From contig NZ_KQ955208.1 in assembly GCF_001546115.1 (NCBI RefSeq), forward strand, positions 498,401 through 562,400: a DNA stretch of 64,000 bases, read 5' to 3'. The notes under the pieces are model-generated. The model was not told where the DNA came from. It was given only the letters and a program-made list of their open reading frames with translations, and made no database searches. This document shows, piece by piece, positions 20,593-33,342 of this stretch (positions within the stretch are counted from its first letter, which is position 1; the number at the start of each line of letters is the position of its first letter). Source of the stretch: Paracoccus aminovorans. Lineage in GTDB: Bacteria; Pseudomonadota; Alphaproteobacteria; Rhodobacterales; Rhodobacteraceae. Position numbers and translations under genes: made by a program.

Positions 20593-20598
20593 AGTAAA

Positions 20599-20613
20599 GA
20601 ACTTTTTAAGAAC
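20599..20613 (-). promoter_or_regulatory. LexA-type SOS box (GTTC-N7-GTTC)
   Basis: The minus strand reads GTTC TTAAAAA GTTC, the direct-repeat box known for LexA of alphaproteobacteria including Rhodobacter and Caulobacter. A third GTTC follows after eight bases, over the -35 element. The box is 57 bp upstream of the small gene's ATG and 15 bp past the recG stop. Confidence 0.7.
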
Positions 20614-20627
20614 ATCCGGGGTCGCAC

Positions 20628-25207
<4,580 letters not shown>

Positions 25208-25230
25208 TCAGGCTGGTAACGCCACGCGGA

Positions 25231-25947
25231 TCAGGCGCGCAGCGCCAGGCGCTCGGGGTTCTGCATCTCGGCCACCGGGTCGCGCAGGACATAGCCCCTG
25301 CCCCAGACGGTCTCGATATGGCTTTCGCCGCTCATCGCCGCCGCCAGCTTCTTGCGCAGCTTGCAGACAAAGACGTCGATGATCTTCAGCTCGGGCTCGT
25401 CCATGCCGCCGTAGAGGTGGTTCAGGAACATCTCCTTGGTCAGCGTCGTGCCCTTGCGCAGGCTGAGCAGTTCGAGGATCTGGTATTCCTTGCCGGTCAG
25501 GTTCACCGGCCGTCCCCCGACCTCGACCGAGCGCGCGTCGAGGTTCACCACCATCTCGCCGGTGCGGATCACCGATTGGCTGTGTCCCTTGGAGCGGCGG
25601 ATGATCGCCTGGATGCGCGCCACCAGCTCATCGCGGTTGAAGGGCTTGGTCATGTAGTCGTCGGCCCCGAAACCGAAGCCGCGCAGCTTGCTTTCGGTAT
25701 CGTCCGAGCCGGTCAGGATCAGGATCGGCGTGTCGACGCGCGACATGCGGATCTGGCGCAGCACCTCCATGCCATGCATGTCGGGCAGGTCCAGGTCCAG
25801 CAGGATCAGGTCGTAGTCGTAGAGCTTGGCAAGGTCGATCCCCTCCTCGCCCATGTCGGTGCGATAGACGTTGTAGCTTGCGTGGGTCAGCATCAGCTCG
25901 ATGCTGCGCGCCGTGGTCGGATCATCCTCGACCAGAAGAATTCGCAT
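25231..25947 (-). CDS. ctrA: cell-cycle response regulator CtrA
   Basis: The 238-residue OmpR-type regulator starts [20 protein letters not shown] with the phospho-acceptor Asp51 in [10 protein letters not shown] and the switch lysine in [14 protein letters not shown]. Its C-terminal winged helix ([54 protein letters not shown]) matches CtrA nearly word for word. In Rhodobacterales CtrA controls motility, gene transfer agent production and phenotypic heterogeneity rather than being essential. The start was placed at the ATG at 25945-25947; the open frame extends 20 codons further without the conserved start. Confidence 0.97.
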   Translation of the reverse strand: MRILLVEDDPTTARSIELMLTHASYNVYRTDMGEEGIDLAKLYDYDLILLDLDLPDMHGMEVLRQIRMSRVDTPILILTGSDDTESKLRGFGFGADDYMTKPFNRDELVARIQAIIRRSKGHSQSVIRTGEMVVNLDARSVEVGGRPVNLTGKEYQILELLSLRKGTTLTKEMFLNHLYGGMDEPELKIIDVFVCKLRKKLAAAMSGESHIETVWGRGYVLRDPVAEMQNPERLALRA

Positions 25948-25997
25948 AATATGTCCCCTTGCCAACCATCTGACTGGTAAAATTTCCGCGCAAAAGG

Positions 25998-26012
25998 TTA
26001 ATATCACGTTAC
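25998..26012. promoter_or_regulatory. CtrA-type binding site upstream of ctrA
   Basis: TTAA TATCACG TTAC matches the TTAA-N7-TTAA(C) CtrA motif with one mismatch. It is 50 bp upstream of the ctrA start and 18 bp past the sciP stop, which fits autoregulation. Confidence 0.6.
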
Positions 26013-26030
26013 CGAAGATACCGGCAAATG

Positions 26031-26315
26031 TTATTCAACCTCAGGTTGTCGAAATTTTTGCAGCTGGGTGATCTTCAGCGCGTTGCGGCCATGGCGGCGA
26101 AAGGCCTGCATCCAGGCATCGAACTCTTCTCCGGTCAGGCCATAGCGGCGAAGCGCCTCCTCTCGCGACAAGAGCCCGTATTGCACGGCATCGACGACGG
26201 CGGCCTTGCGGCTGGCGACCCAGCGGGTCTGCGGCGACGGCAGGTCGGCCAGCGTCAGGATGCTGCCATCGGGCAGGGTCGCGGTGCGCGGTCCGGGGGC
26301 TTTTCTCAAAAACAT
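26031..26315 (-). CDS. sciP: SciP/DUF1153 family CtrA inhibitor
   Basis: The 94-residue protein matches DUF1153: [31 protein letters not shown], then [30 protein letters not shown]. In Caulobacter SciP binds CtrA and blocks it from recruiting RNA polymerase. Here the gene lies directly upstream of ctrA on the same strand, 83 bp away. The ATG at 26313-26315 has AGGAA at good spacing. Confidence 0.9.
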   Translation of the reverse strand: MFLRKAPGPRTATLPDGSILTLADLPSPQTRWVASRKAAVVDAVQYGLLSREEALRRYGLTGEEFDAWMQAFRRHGRNALKITQLQKFRQPEVE

Positions 26316-26400
26316 CGGCAAGTTCCTGTGATCCTTGCCTTGTTGTGGCGCAAACTTCTTAAATCCCGGTGAAGTCACGCCGGGTTTTCCCGCCCGGCCC

Positions 26401-26428
26401 TTGAGAAACCCGGAAATTTTCCTATAAA
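26401..26428 (+). promoter_or_regulatory. candidate promoter of mnmA
   Basis: TTGAGA (26401-26406) and TATAAA (26423-26428) are 16 bp apart, 53 bp upstream of mnmA in the divergent sciP-mnmA gap. Confidence 0.45.
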
Positions 26429-26480
26429 TGTAGGCAACAACGCCGCCCGTCTTCGCGCGCGGCCGCGACAAGGACGATCC

Positions 26481-27650
26481 ATGACAGCGCCCCGCCCGAA
26501 CTTGCGCCCCGACGCGCCGGCCATGACCATGAATTCGCTGGGCTTTGCCAAGCCGCCGGCGCAGACCCGCGTGGTCGTCGCCATGTCGGGCGGCGTCGAC
26601 AGCTCGGTCGTGGCGGCGATGCTGGCGGCGCAGGGCTATGACGTGATCGGGGTCACGCTGCAGCTTTACGATCACGGCGCGGCCCTGGCGAAAAAGGGCG
26701 CCTGCTGCGCCGGCCAAGACATCCACGATGCCCGCCGCGTGGCCGAGCGCATCGGTTTCCCGCATTATGTGCTTGATTACGAAAGCAAGTTCCGGGAATC
26801 GGTGATCGAGGAATTCGCCGATGCCTATCTGGCCGGCGCCACGCCCGTGCCCTGCATCCGCTGCAATGAGCGGGTGAAGTTCCGCGACCTGCTGCAGACC
26901 GCGCGCGAGCTCGACGCCGATTGCATGGCGACCGGGCATTACATCCGCCGCTTCGACGGTCCGGCCGGGGGCGAACTGCACATGGCCGCCGACCCGAACC
27001 GCGACCAGAGCTATTTCCTGTTCTCGACCACGCAGGAACAGCTGGATTTCCTGCGCTTTCCGCTGGGCGGTCTTGCCAGCAAGGCCGAGACGCGCGCCCT
27101 GGCGGCGCAATACGGGCTGGCGGTGGCGGACAAGCCCGACAGCCAGGACATCTGCTTCGTGCCGAACGGCGACTATGCCAGCGTGATCGAGAAGCTGCGT
27201 CCCGGCGCCGCCGACCCGGGCGAGATCGTCGACCTGGACGGCAATGTGCTGGGCAGCCATCGCGGCGTGATCCATTACACCATCGGCCAACGCCGCGGCC
27301 TCGGCATCGGCGGCCTGGGTGATCCGCTTTACGTCGTGCGGCTGGAGCCCGAGACCCGGCGCGTCGTCGTCGGCCCCAAGCAGGCGCTGGCGACGAAGAT
27401 CGTGCCGGTGACCGAGGTGAACTGGCTGGGCGACGAACCCTTCGCGGGCGAGATCAGCATCACCGCCCGCATCCGCTCGACCCGGCCGCCGCGGCCGGCG
27501 ATCCTGCGCGTGACCGGCGCGCGCCGCGCCGAGATCGAGTTGCTGGCACCGGAGGAAGGCGTCAGCCCGGGCCAGGCCTGCGTCTTCTACGCCACCGAGG
27601 GCACGCGGGTGCTGGGCGGCGGCTGGATCTCGCACCGCCGCGGCGGCTGA
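26481..27650 (+). CDS. mnmA: tRNA-specific 2-thiouridylase MnmA
   Basis: The 389-residue enzyme thiolates U34 of tRNA-Lys, Glu and Gln. The PP-loop reads [16 protein letters not shown]. The catalytic cysteines are in [12 protein letters not shown] and [12 protein letters not shown], with the TGHY motif ([11 protein letters not shown]) between. The first 25 residues (Pro/Ala-rich) precede the usual start of homology; a later ATG ([10 protein letters not shown]) is a possible alternative. Confidence 0.96.
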   Translation: MTAPRPNLRPDAPAMTMNSLGFAKPPAQTRVVVAMSGGVDSSVVAAMLAAQGYDVIGVTLQLYDHGAALAKKGACCAGQDIHDARRVAERIGFPHYVLDYESKFRESVIEEFADAYLAGATPVPCIRCNERVKFRDLLQTARELDADCMATGHYIRRFDGPAGGELHMAADPNRDQSYFLFSTTQEQLDFLRFPLGGLASKAETRALAAQYGLAVADKPDSQDICFVPNGDYASVIEKLRPGAADPGEIVDLDGNVLGSHRGVIHYTIGQRRGLGIGGLGDPLYVVRLEPETRRVVVGPKQALATKIVPVTEVNWLGDEPFAGEISITARIRSTRPPRPAILRVTGARRAEIELLAPEEGVSPGQACVFYATEGTRVLGGGWISHRRGG

Positions 27651-27656
27651 GGCGCC

Positions 27657-28070
27657 TCAGGCGGCGTGACTGGCGGCCAGCAGCCGGATGCGCTCGACCA
27701 TCGCGCGCAGCCCGTTCGAGCGTTGGGCGGACAGATGCCCCTCCAGCCCCAGCCGGGCCAGTTCGGCGCTGGCGTCGATGCCCCGGACCTGCCTCACCGG
27801 CACGCCGGAATAAAGCGCATGCAGGATGGCGATCAGCCCGCGCACGATCAGCGCGTCGCTGTCACCCTGGAAGTCGAACCTGCCGCCCTCGATGCGGGGC
27901 ATGATCCAGACCTGGCTGGCGCAACCCTCGACCTTGGTCGCCGGAACCTGCAGCGAGGCGTCCATCGCCGGCATCGCCTTGCCCAGTTCGATGACATGGC
28001 GATAGCGTTCTTCCCAATCCTCGAGGAAATCGAAGGTTTCGGCGATGTCTTCAAAGGCGGGCGTGGCCAT
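27657..28070 (-). CDS. sufE: cysteine desulfuration protein SufE
   Basis: The 137-residue SufE accepts sulfur from the SufS desulfurase and passes it to the SufB scaffold. The active cysteine is in KVEGCASQVWI. DWEERYRHVIELGKAMPAM and the C-terminal LSAQRSNGLRAMVERIR helices are typical. It is convergent with mnmA (6 bp apart) and has no suf operon neighbours here. Confidence 0.95.
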   Translation of the reverse strand: MATPAFEDIAETFDFLEDWEERYRHVIELGKAMPAMDASLQVPATKVEGCASQVWIMPRIEGGRFDFQGDSDALIVRGLIAILHALYSGVPVRQVRGIDASAELARLGLEGHLSAQRSNGLRAMVERIRLLAASHAA

Positions 28071-28212
28071 GGCGCTTCCTTTCCGCAGGGCCGCAGGCGG
28101 GCGGCCGGTGATGGCATAGCGCGCGGCGCCGACAAGGTCAAAGAGGCTTTCACCGCCGCGCGACTTGCCCTATCACTGCGCCAACGAGACCAGGGACACG
28201 GGGGCGGCACTC

Positions 28213-28716
28213 ATGCGGACGGGAACTTTGGGCATGCTTGCCTGCGCGGCTCTGGTGCTGGTCGGCTGCGGCCGCATGGGCGACAGCAGCTGGAACCCGA
28301 TGCGCTGGGGTGGCGCGCAGCAGCCGCAAAGCCTGGCGCCCGAGGGCGGCTACCCGACCAGCACGAACGACGGCCGCGTGCCGCTGGCGCATGTCACCAG
28401 CGCGAAATGGGATCCGATGTATGAGGGGCGGCTGCTGGTCGTCACCGGGCTTGGCGCCAGCAAGGGCTGGTGGGACGTGGCGCTGGTGACCGAGGTGCCG
28501 ATGCCGCCGGGCCGGATCCGCCCCGACGAAAACGGCGTGCTGCGGCTGCGGCTGGTCGGCAAGCCGCCGCTGCCCGACACCTTCGCCGCCGCCAACCCGC
28601 CGAATCCGGCCAGCGACACCATCACCGCCGCCCTGACCATTCCCAACGCGGTGCTGCCCAGCCTGCGCGAGGTGGTGATCTCGGGCGCGGGCAATGCGGT
28701 GACGCTGCGGCCCTGA
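28213..28716 (+). CDS. lipoprotein of unknown function
   Basis: The 167-residue product begins MRTGTLGMLACAALVLVGC with lipobox LVGC and Cys at residue 19. A beta-rich mature domain follows (HVTSAKWDPMYEGRLLVVTGLG, GWWDVALVTEVPMPPGRIRPDENGVLRLRLVG). It reads like a conserved Rhodobacteraceae outer-membrane-anchored protein. No known domain was recognised. Confidence 0.8.
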   Translation: MRTGTLGMLACAALVLVGCGRMGDSSWNPMRWGGAQQPQSLAPEGGYPTSTNDGRVPLAHVTSAKWDPMYEGRLLVVTGLGASKGWWDVALVTEVPMPPGRIRPDENGVLRLRLVGKPPLPDTFAAANPPNPASDTITAALTIPNAVLPSLREVVISGAGNAVTLRP

Positions 28717-28733
28717 CGCTGCGGCCCCGAGGG

Positions 28734-28755
28734 TTTCTTCGTTCTGAAAATACCC
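28734..28755 (+). repeat. copy 4 of the recurrent 22-23 bp motif
   Basis: TTTCTTCGTTCTGAAAATAC followed by CC lies 18 bp after the lipoprotein stop codon. Confidence 0.65.
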
Positions 28756-28929
28756 ATGCGAACCGCGCCAAAGGGCCGGGGCGAACGAGCCCCCATGCAA
28801 GTGGAATGGCGCCCTCCAGCTGAGCCTGCGATCGGACGCAGCTCAGCAGCACTGTCAACGCCCAAACAGCCTTATCAAGCGCCGCGGCCGAATGCGCCTG
28901 CAAACCGCGTCGCACAGCCGGGTCCCGCT

Positions 28930-29530
28930 AAACCTTGCAAAACGCAAGGTGCGTCCCATCGTGCGCGCATGTCCGGCACCTTCGGCCCGTCCGGTGCCGA
29001 GCAGCTTGCCAAGCATCCCCCCGCTCTCAGCGGCGAACCGAGCGCTGCAAAAACATGCATTCGCTTGTTCCATCCGCCATGGCGCGCGACTGGGCCGCCT
29101 TGTGGACCTTGGCTCCGGCCTGATGCGGCAGGCGCTGCCCTCCTGCTTCCCGCATCGCCAGGACCCGCAAACCCCCGCGCTGCGAAAAAGCGTTCGCTGT
29201 GTCCTTCACCGGCCAGGCGCGCGACGTGCGCCTCTGGCCATGTCTCAAGCGGCACGCGGCACCAATCCGCTTAGCTCGGGCATGAGAAGGCGCCTGACCC
29301 GCGGACAGATCCTCGCGTTACGAACACCTCTCGATGCGTCTCCGGGGATGATGGCTCGCGACGAAACCGTCTGCCCGCCTTGGCGCATGTCCCAGCCGGT
29401 GCGCTCTTCAACCCCGCCGCTGACCCCAAGCACGAGACCGCGCCGGCAAACCTACGCGCAACGAAAGGTCCATCCCGCTGCCGGATGTCCGCCGGTCATC
29501 GCAGGCCACCGAAACCGTCCTGCAAACGCC
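28930..29530 (-). repeat. decayed repeats in a 0.9 kb gene-free stretch, apparently tail copies of the GNAT gene
   Basis: From 28717 to 29628 no coding sequence can be supported. A recognisable block recurs with 120-145 bp spacing: GGCGCGCGAC at 29081-29090 and 29216-29225, GGCTCGCGAC at 29353, with weaker members near 28961 and 29497. Blocks at 29041 and 29180 also share GCGCTGC and AAAAA before it. The copy near 29485-29520, read on the minus strand, encodes TVSVACDDR, close to SWSVARDAR in the C-terminus of the adjacent GNAT protein. The block family therefore seems to be successive decayed copies of that gene's 3' end. Divergence is high and the alignment was made by eye. Confidence 0.5.
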
Positions 29531-29583
29531 GATCCAGATCGGCCCCGCTTCACACCGACCCGGCCGCGCCCTGGCGCCAAGCA

Positions 29584-29610
29584 AAAGGCCCGCCGCAAAG
29601 GCGGGCCTTT
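29584..29610 (-). terminator. intrinsic terminator after the GNAT gene
   Basis: AAAGGCCCGCC (29584-29594) pairs perfectly with GGCGGGCCTTT (29600-29610). On the minus strand the stem ends in CCTTTTGC, 18 bp past the GNAT stop. Confidence 0.8.
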
Positions 29611-29628
29611 ACCCCAGGATTGCGCCGT

Positions 29629-30174
29629 TCAGCCCATCTTGCGCAGATAGGTCCAGGTCGGCACCCGCGCATCGCGCGCCACCGACCAGCTTTCCGCATC
29701 GCCCAGATATTCGAAGCCGCAATTGGTCAGCACCCGGGCCGAGCCGGGATTATCCTGGAACGCCTCGGCAAAGAGCGTGCGCGAGCCATGCGGATTGGCC
29801 TCGACCAGCGCCGAGACCGCCTCGGTCGCGAAGCCGGTGTTCCAGAAGCCGGCACCGACCCAGAAGCCCAGCTCCGACTGCTCCTGGTCGATGCGGGTCA
29901 GCGAGACCACGCCCAGCAGTTCGGCCAGCTTGTTCGTCGAGCCGTCGATGGCCCAGACATCCTCGTCGCGATCCGCGGCCATGGCCCGGCGCACATAGGA
30001 TTCGGCCGCGCCCGGCGGCAGCGGATGCGGGATCGAGCGCGTGCCCTCGGCCACCCGGCGGTCGGCGGTGTAATGCGCGATCAGCCCGGCATCCGACATG
30101 CGCAGCGGGCGCAGCACGAACCGTTCGGTGGTGATATCGACCTGCCGCGCATCCGAGGCGATCAACTCGTTCAT
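29629..30174 (-). CDS. GNAT family N-acetyltransferase (RimJ/RimL type)
   Basis: The 181-residue product carries TERFVLRPLRMSDAGLIAHYTADRRVAEGTRSIPHPLPPG at the start. ELGFWVGAGFWNTGFATEAVSALVEA and DNPGSARVLTNCGFEYLGD follow, the acetyl-CoA binding core of RimJ/RimL-type acetyltransferases. The tail ARVPTWTYLRKMG is conserved in relatives. The acetylated substrate is unknown. GGAGAGAAG precedes the ATG at 30172-30174. Confidence 0.9.
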   Translation of the reverse strand: MNELIASDARQVDITTERFVLRPLRMSDAGLIAHYTADRRVAEGTRSIPHPLPPGAAESYVRRAMAADRDEDVWAIDGSTNKLAELLGVVSLTRIDQEQSELGFWVGAGFWNTGFATEAVSALVEANPHGSRTLFAEAFQDNPGSARVLTNCGFEYLGDAESWSVARDARVPTWTYLRKMG

Positions 30175-30231
30175 GTCACTTCTCTCCCCCATTCCTCGAA
30201 ACCATATGGGTGCTGCGCGCCGAAACGCGAA

Positions 30232-30262
30232 GGGGACCGGCCTGCGCCGATCCCCCTTTTTT
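30232..30262. terminator. terminator-like hairpin between rpmA and the GNAT gene
   Basis: GGGGACCGGC (30232-30241) pairs with GCCGATCCCC (30246-30255), with one G-U type mismatch, and six T follow on the plus strand. There is no plus-strand gene here, so it probably acts as the end of the rplU-rpmA operon in the minus direction or stops antisense transcription. Confidence 0.5.
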
Positions 30263-30285
30263 AGCACCAGAGTGTTAAAATCGGC

Positions 30286-30558
30286 TTACTCGGCAGCCTC
30301 GAGATTGGCGGGCAGCACGGAGATATAGGTGCGGCCCTTGAGGCCCTTGCGGAAGCTTACCTGGCCATCGGCCAGCGCGAACAGCGTGTGGTCGCGGCCC
30401 ATGCCGACGTTGGCACCGGCCCACCAGGTGGTGCCGCGCTGACGCACGATGATGTTGCCGGCGACAGCCTGCTGGCCGCCGAACAGTTTCACGCCAAGAC
30501 GACGACCGGCCGAATCGCGACCGTTGCGGGACGAACCGCCTGCTTTCTTATGTGCCAT
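30286..30558 (-). CDS. rpmA: 50S ribosomal protein L27
   Basis: The 90-residue protein starts [24 protein letters not shown]. The N-terminal tail reaches the peptidyl transferase centre. The length is normal. It follows rplU by 12 bp. Confidence 0.98.
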   Translation of the reverse strand: MAHKKAGGSSRNGRDSAGRRLGVKLFGGQQAVAGNIIVRQRGTTWWAGANVGMGRDHTLFALADGQVSFRKGLKGRTYISVLPANLEAAE

Positions 30559-30570
30559 GGGTCAGTCTCC

Positions 30571-30954
30571 TCAGTTGGCGGTTTCGACGTGGTCATGGCG
30601 ACGCGCGATGCGCGCACCGACGGCGGCCTTGACGTCGGTCTTGTCGCCGCCGTTTTCCAGCAGGTCGGTGATGCGGACCAGGGTCAGCTGCTGGCGATGG
30701 CCGCGCGTGCGCTGCGAGGAATGCTTGCGGCGGCGCTTGACATAGGTGATGACCTTGTCGGCCTTGATGGTGTCGATCACCTCGGCCTGCACGGCGGCAC
30801 CGGCCACCAGCGGCGCACCGACGGTCGCGCCGATCATCAGCACGTCGTTGAACTGGATCTTGTCGCCGGCTTCGGCGTTCAGCTTTTCGACGCGCAGCAC
30901 GTCACCGGATTGGACCCGGTATTGCTTGCCGCCCGTCTTGAGAACTGCGAACAT
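30571..30954 (-). CDS. rplU: 50S ribosomal protein L21
   Basis: The 127-residue protein starts MFAVLKTGGKQYRVQSGDVLRVEKL, carries YVKRRRKHSSQRTRGHRQQLTLVRI and ends in an alphaproteobacterial extension. It contacts 23S rRNA. It heads the two-gene rplU-rpmA operon, with the ATG at 30952-30954. Confidence 0.97.
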   Translation of the reverse strand: MFAVLKTGGKQYRVQSGDVLRVEKLNAEAGDKIQFNDVLMIGATVGAPLVAGAAVQAEVIDTIKADKVITYVKRRRKHSSQRTRGHRQQLTLVRITDLLENGGDKTDVKAAVGARIARRHDHVETAN

Positions 30955-31102
30955 TCGCTTCTTCCTTGTTCTGCCGCGTCCTTCGGCCCCTGCGGCGCAG
31001 GAGTTCGTGGGGTCGGCCCCCGCCTTCGGACAGCGCACCCGTCGATTGGGTGAGGTTCAAAATAACGCACCGGCAACGGGCGCCTGCCCGGCCGGTCGCG
31101 GG

Positions 31103-31131
31103 TATATCGCGGATTCGGCCGCGCAAGTCAA
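31103..31131 (-). promoter_or_regulatory. candidate promoter of rplU-rpmA
   Basis: On the minus strand TTGACT (31126-31131) and GATATA (31103-31108) are 17 bp apart, about 150 bp upstream of rplU and just past the end of the CoA-transferase gene. Confidence 0.55.
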
Positions 31132-31142
31132 CAGGAATGCCG

Positions 31143-32207
31143 TCACCGCGCCCATGCCGCCCGCGCCTCGGCCAGCGACAGCTGACGGCCCGGCCGCAGC
31201 GCGCCGGGCGTCTCCGACAGCCGCGGTGCCGGCGCCGGCTCGCTGCCGTGAAAGGTGCCGCGCGCGACATTATGCGGATGGCGCGGCGCCTCGTCCAGCG
31301 ACAGCACCGGCGCGGCGCAGGCGTCCGAGCCCTCCAGCACCGCCGCCCAGTCATCGCGCGAGCGGGTGGCGATGCGGGCGGCCAGCGCCGCGCGCAGCGC
31401 CGGCCATTGCGCCGGATCGGCGCGGTCGGGCAGCACGGCCGGATCCAGTTCCAGCCGCCGCAGCAACTCGGCCCAGAACTGCGGCTCGATGGCGCCGATG
31501 GCCAGGAAGCCGCCGCAGGCGCAGGCATAGCAGCCGTAATAGGGCGCGCCGCCGTCCAGCAGGTTCGCCTGCCGCGCGTCCTGCCAGATCCCCGCCGCCC
31601 GCATCCCAGAGATCATCGCCATCAGATGCGCCACCCCGTCCGAGATCGCCGCATCGACCACCTGGCCGCGCCCGGTCTCGCGCGCCGAGAGGATCGCCGC
31701 CAGCATGCCCGCGACCAGATACATCGAGCCGGCGGCAAAATCCCCGACCAGGTTCAGCGGCGGCACCGGATGCGCCGCCGGGCCGATGGCATGCAGCGCG
31801 CCGGTGATGGCGATATAGGTCAGGTCGTGGCCCGCCGAATGCGCCAGCGGACCCGCCTGCCCCCAGCCGGTCATGCGGCCATAGACCAGCCGCGGATTAT
31901 CCGGAAAATCCCCAGGCCCGAGGCCGAGCCGTTCCATCACCCCCGGCCGCATGCCCTCGATCACCGCATCGGCACCGGCGATCAGCGCATGCGCGGCGGC
32001 CCGGCCGTCGGGGGATTTCAGGTCCAGCTCCAGCCAGTCGCGGCCGCGGTCCAGCACGTCGCGCTCGAGCCCGAAGATATGGCGTAAGCCGGGCCGGGTA
32101 ATGCGCAACACCCGCGCGCCGTGATCGGCGAGCCACATGGCCGAGAAGGGCGTCGGGCCAAGCCCGGCGATCTCGACGATGCGCAGGCTGGAAAGCGCGC
32201 CGCTCAT
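31143..32207 (-). CDS. CaiB/BaiF CoA-transferase family protein (alpha-methylacyl-CoA racemase-like)
   Basis: The 354-residue product matches class III CoA transferases: LSSLRIVEIAGLGPTPFSAMWLADHGARVLRI, LDLKSPDGRAAAHALIAGADAVIEGMRPGVMERLGLG and LVGDFAAGSMYLVAGMLAAI. The wording AGLGPTPFSAMWLADHGA fits alpha-methylacyl-CoA racemases rather than oxalate or carnitine CoA transferases. The catalytic Asp is in the GDFAAGS segment. The substrate is unproven. The start was set at MSGALSSLRI at 32205-32207. Confidence 0.88.
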   Translation of the reverse strand: MSGALSSLRIVEIAGLGPTPFSAMWLADHGARVLRITRPGLRHIFGLERDVLDRGRDWLELDLKSPDGRAAAHALIAGADAVIEGMRPGVMERLGLGPGDFPDNPRLVYGRMTGWGQAGPLAHSAGHDLTYIAITGALHAIGPAAHPVPPLNLVGDFAAGSMYLVAGMLAAILSARETGRGQVVDAAISDGVAHLMAMISGMRAAGIWQDARQANLLDGGAPYYGCYACACGGFLAIGAIEPQFWAELLRRLELDPAVLPDRADPAQWPALRAALAARIATRSRDDWAAVLEGSDACAAPVLSLDEAPRHPHNVARGTFHGSEPAPAPRLSETPGALRPGRQLSLAEARAAWAR

Positions 32208-32225
32208 GCGGAAAACCGGGGGGTA

Positions 32226-32301
32226 TGGTGGGCGGTGAGGGACTCGAACCCCCGACATTCTCGGTGTAAGCGAGACGCTCTACCAACTGAGCTAACCGCC
32301 C
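32226..32301 (-). tRNA. tRNA-Val (anticodon UAC)
   Basis: The minus strand folds as a tRNA: acceptor GGGCGGT/ACCGCCC, D-arm TTAGCTCAGTTGGTAGAGC, anticodon stem CTCGC/GCGAG around CTTACAC (anticodon TAC), and T-loop GGTTCGAGTCC. The CCA end is encoded (32226-32228). Confidence 0.97.
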
Positions 32302-32346
32302 CCGCGTCGGCTGATAGCCCGAGCCGGCGGCACTTGGCAAGCCGGC

Positions 32347-33213
32347 TCATTTGCGCAGCCGCGCGATCAGCGACGAGGTGTCCCAGCGCCCGCCGCCCAT
32401 GTTCTGCACCTCCTTGTAGAACTGGTCGACCAGCGCCGTCACCGGCAGGGTCGCGCCGGTCTCGTCGGCGGTGGCCAGGCAGATGCTCAGGTCCTTGCGC
32501 ATCCAGTCCACCGCGAAGCCGAAGTCGAAGCGGTTCTCGGCCATGGTCTGGTGGCGGTTCGCCATCTGCCAACTGCCGGCGGCGCCCTGGCTGATGACCT
32601 CGACCACCGAGGCGATGGAAAGCCCGGCCTTCTCGGCGAAATGCAGCGATTCCGACAGGCCCTGCACCAGCCCGGCAATGGCGATCTGGTTGCACATCTT
32701 GGTCAGCTGCCCGGCGCCCGAGGGGCCCATCAGCCGGCAGATCTTGGCATAGGCGGCGATCACCGGCTCGGCGCGGGCGTAATCCGCCTCGGCGCCGCCG
32801 CACATCAGCGAAAGCTGGCCGTTCTCGGCCCCCGCCTGCCCGCCCGACACCGGCGCATCGACGAAGCCGATGCCCGCGCCCGAGGCGACCTCGGCCAGCT
32901 CGCGCGTCACCGCCGCCGAGACCGTGGTGTGATCGACGAAGACCGCGCCCGCCGCCATGCCGGCAAAGGCCCCGGCCTCGCCCAGGCAGACCTGGCGCAG
33001 GTCGTCGTCGTTGCCGACGCAGGCCATGACGAAATCGGCGCCCTCGGCCGCTGCGCGCGCGGTCGCGGCGGCGCGGCCGGCGTGGCGGGCGACCCAGGCC
33101 TCGGCCTTGGCGGGGCTGCGGTTCCAGACCGTCACCTCATGCCCGGCCGCGGCCAGATGGCCCGCCATGGGAAAGCCCATCACCCCAAGTCCCAGAAATG
33201 CAACGCGCGCCAT
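32347..33213 (-). CDS. NAD(P)-dependent oxidoreductase of the 3-hydroxyisobutyrate dehydrogenase family
   Basis: The 288-residue beta-hydroxyacid dehydrogenase has the Rossmann start ARVAFLGLGVMGFPMAGHLAAAGHEVTVWNRSPAKA, the substrate-binding DAPVSGGQAGAENGQLSLMCGG and the catalytic lysine segment GQLTKMCNQIAIAGLVQGLSE. It could act on 3-hydroxyisobutyrate, tartronate semialdehyde or a related acid. GGAG stands five bases before the ATG at 33211-33213; 29 upstream codons were dropped. Confidence 0.88.
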   Translation of the reverse strand: MARVAFLGLGVMGFPMAGHLAAAGHEVTVWNRSPAKAEAWVARHAGRAAATARAAAEGADFVMACVGNDDDLRQVCLGEAGAFAGMAAGAVFVDHTTVSAAVTRELAEVASGAGIGFVDAPVSGGQAGAENGQLSLMCGGAEADYARAEPVIAAYAKICRLMGPSGAGQLTKMCNQIAIAGLVQGLSESLHFAEKAGLSIASVVEVISQGAAGSWQMANRHQTMAENRFDFGFAVDWMRKDLSICLATADETGATLPVTALVDQFYKEVQNMGGGRWDTSSLIARLRK

Positions 33214-33342
33214 CACTTTCTCCGCTTCCATGTGAAAGGCGCGTTGATCCGGCCCGCGCCCTGTCCTATTCACCCCGATGAATTCCACCACGAGGCGCAA
33301 GGGTCAACCTCTGCGCCCAAAACCTCGGGACAGCACCGCGCC

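Noticed and set aside
28875..29255. 126-codon minus-strand frame in the gene-free 0.9 kb
   Set aside because: No ribosome binding site and no family signature. The sequence is better explained by decayed repeats.
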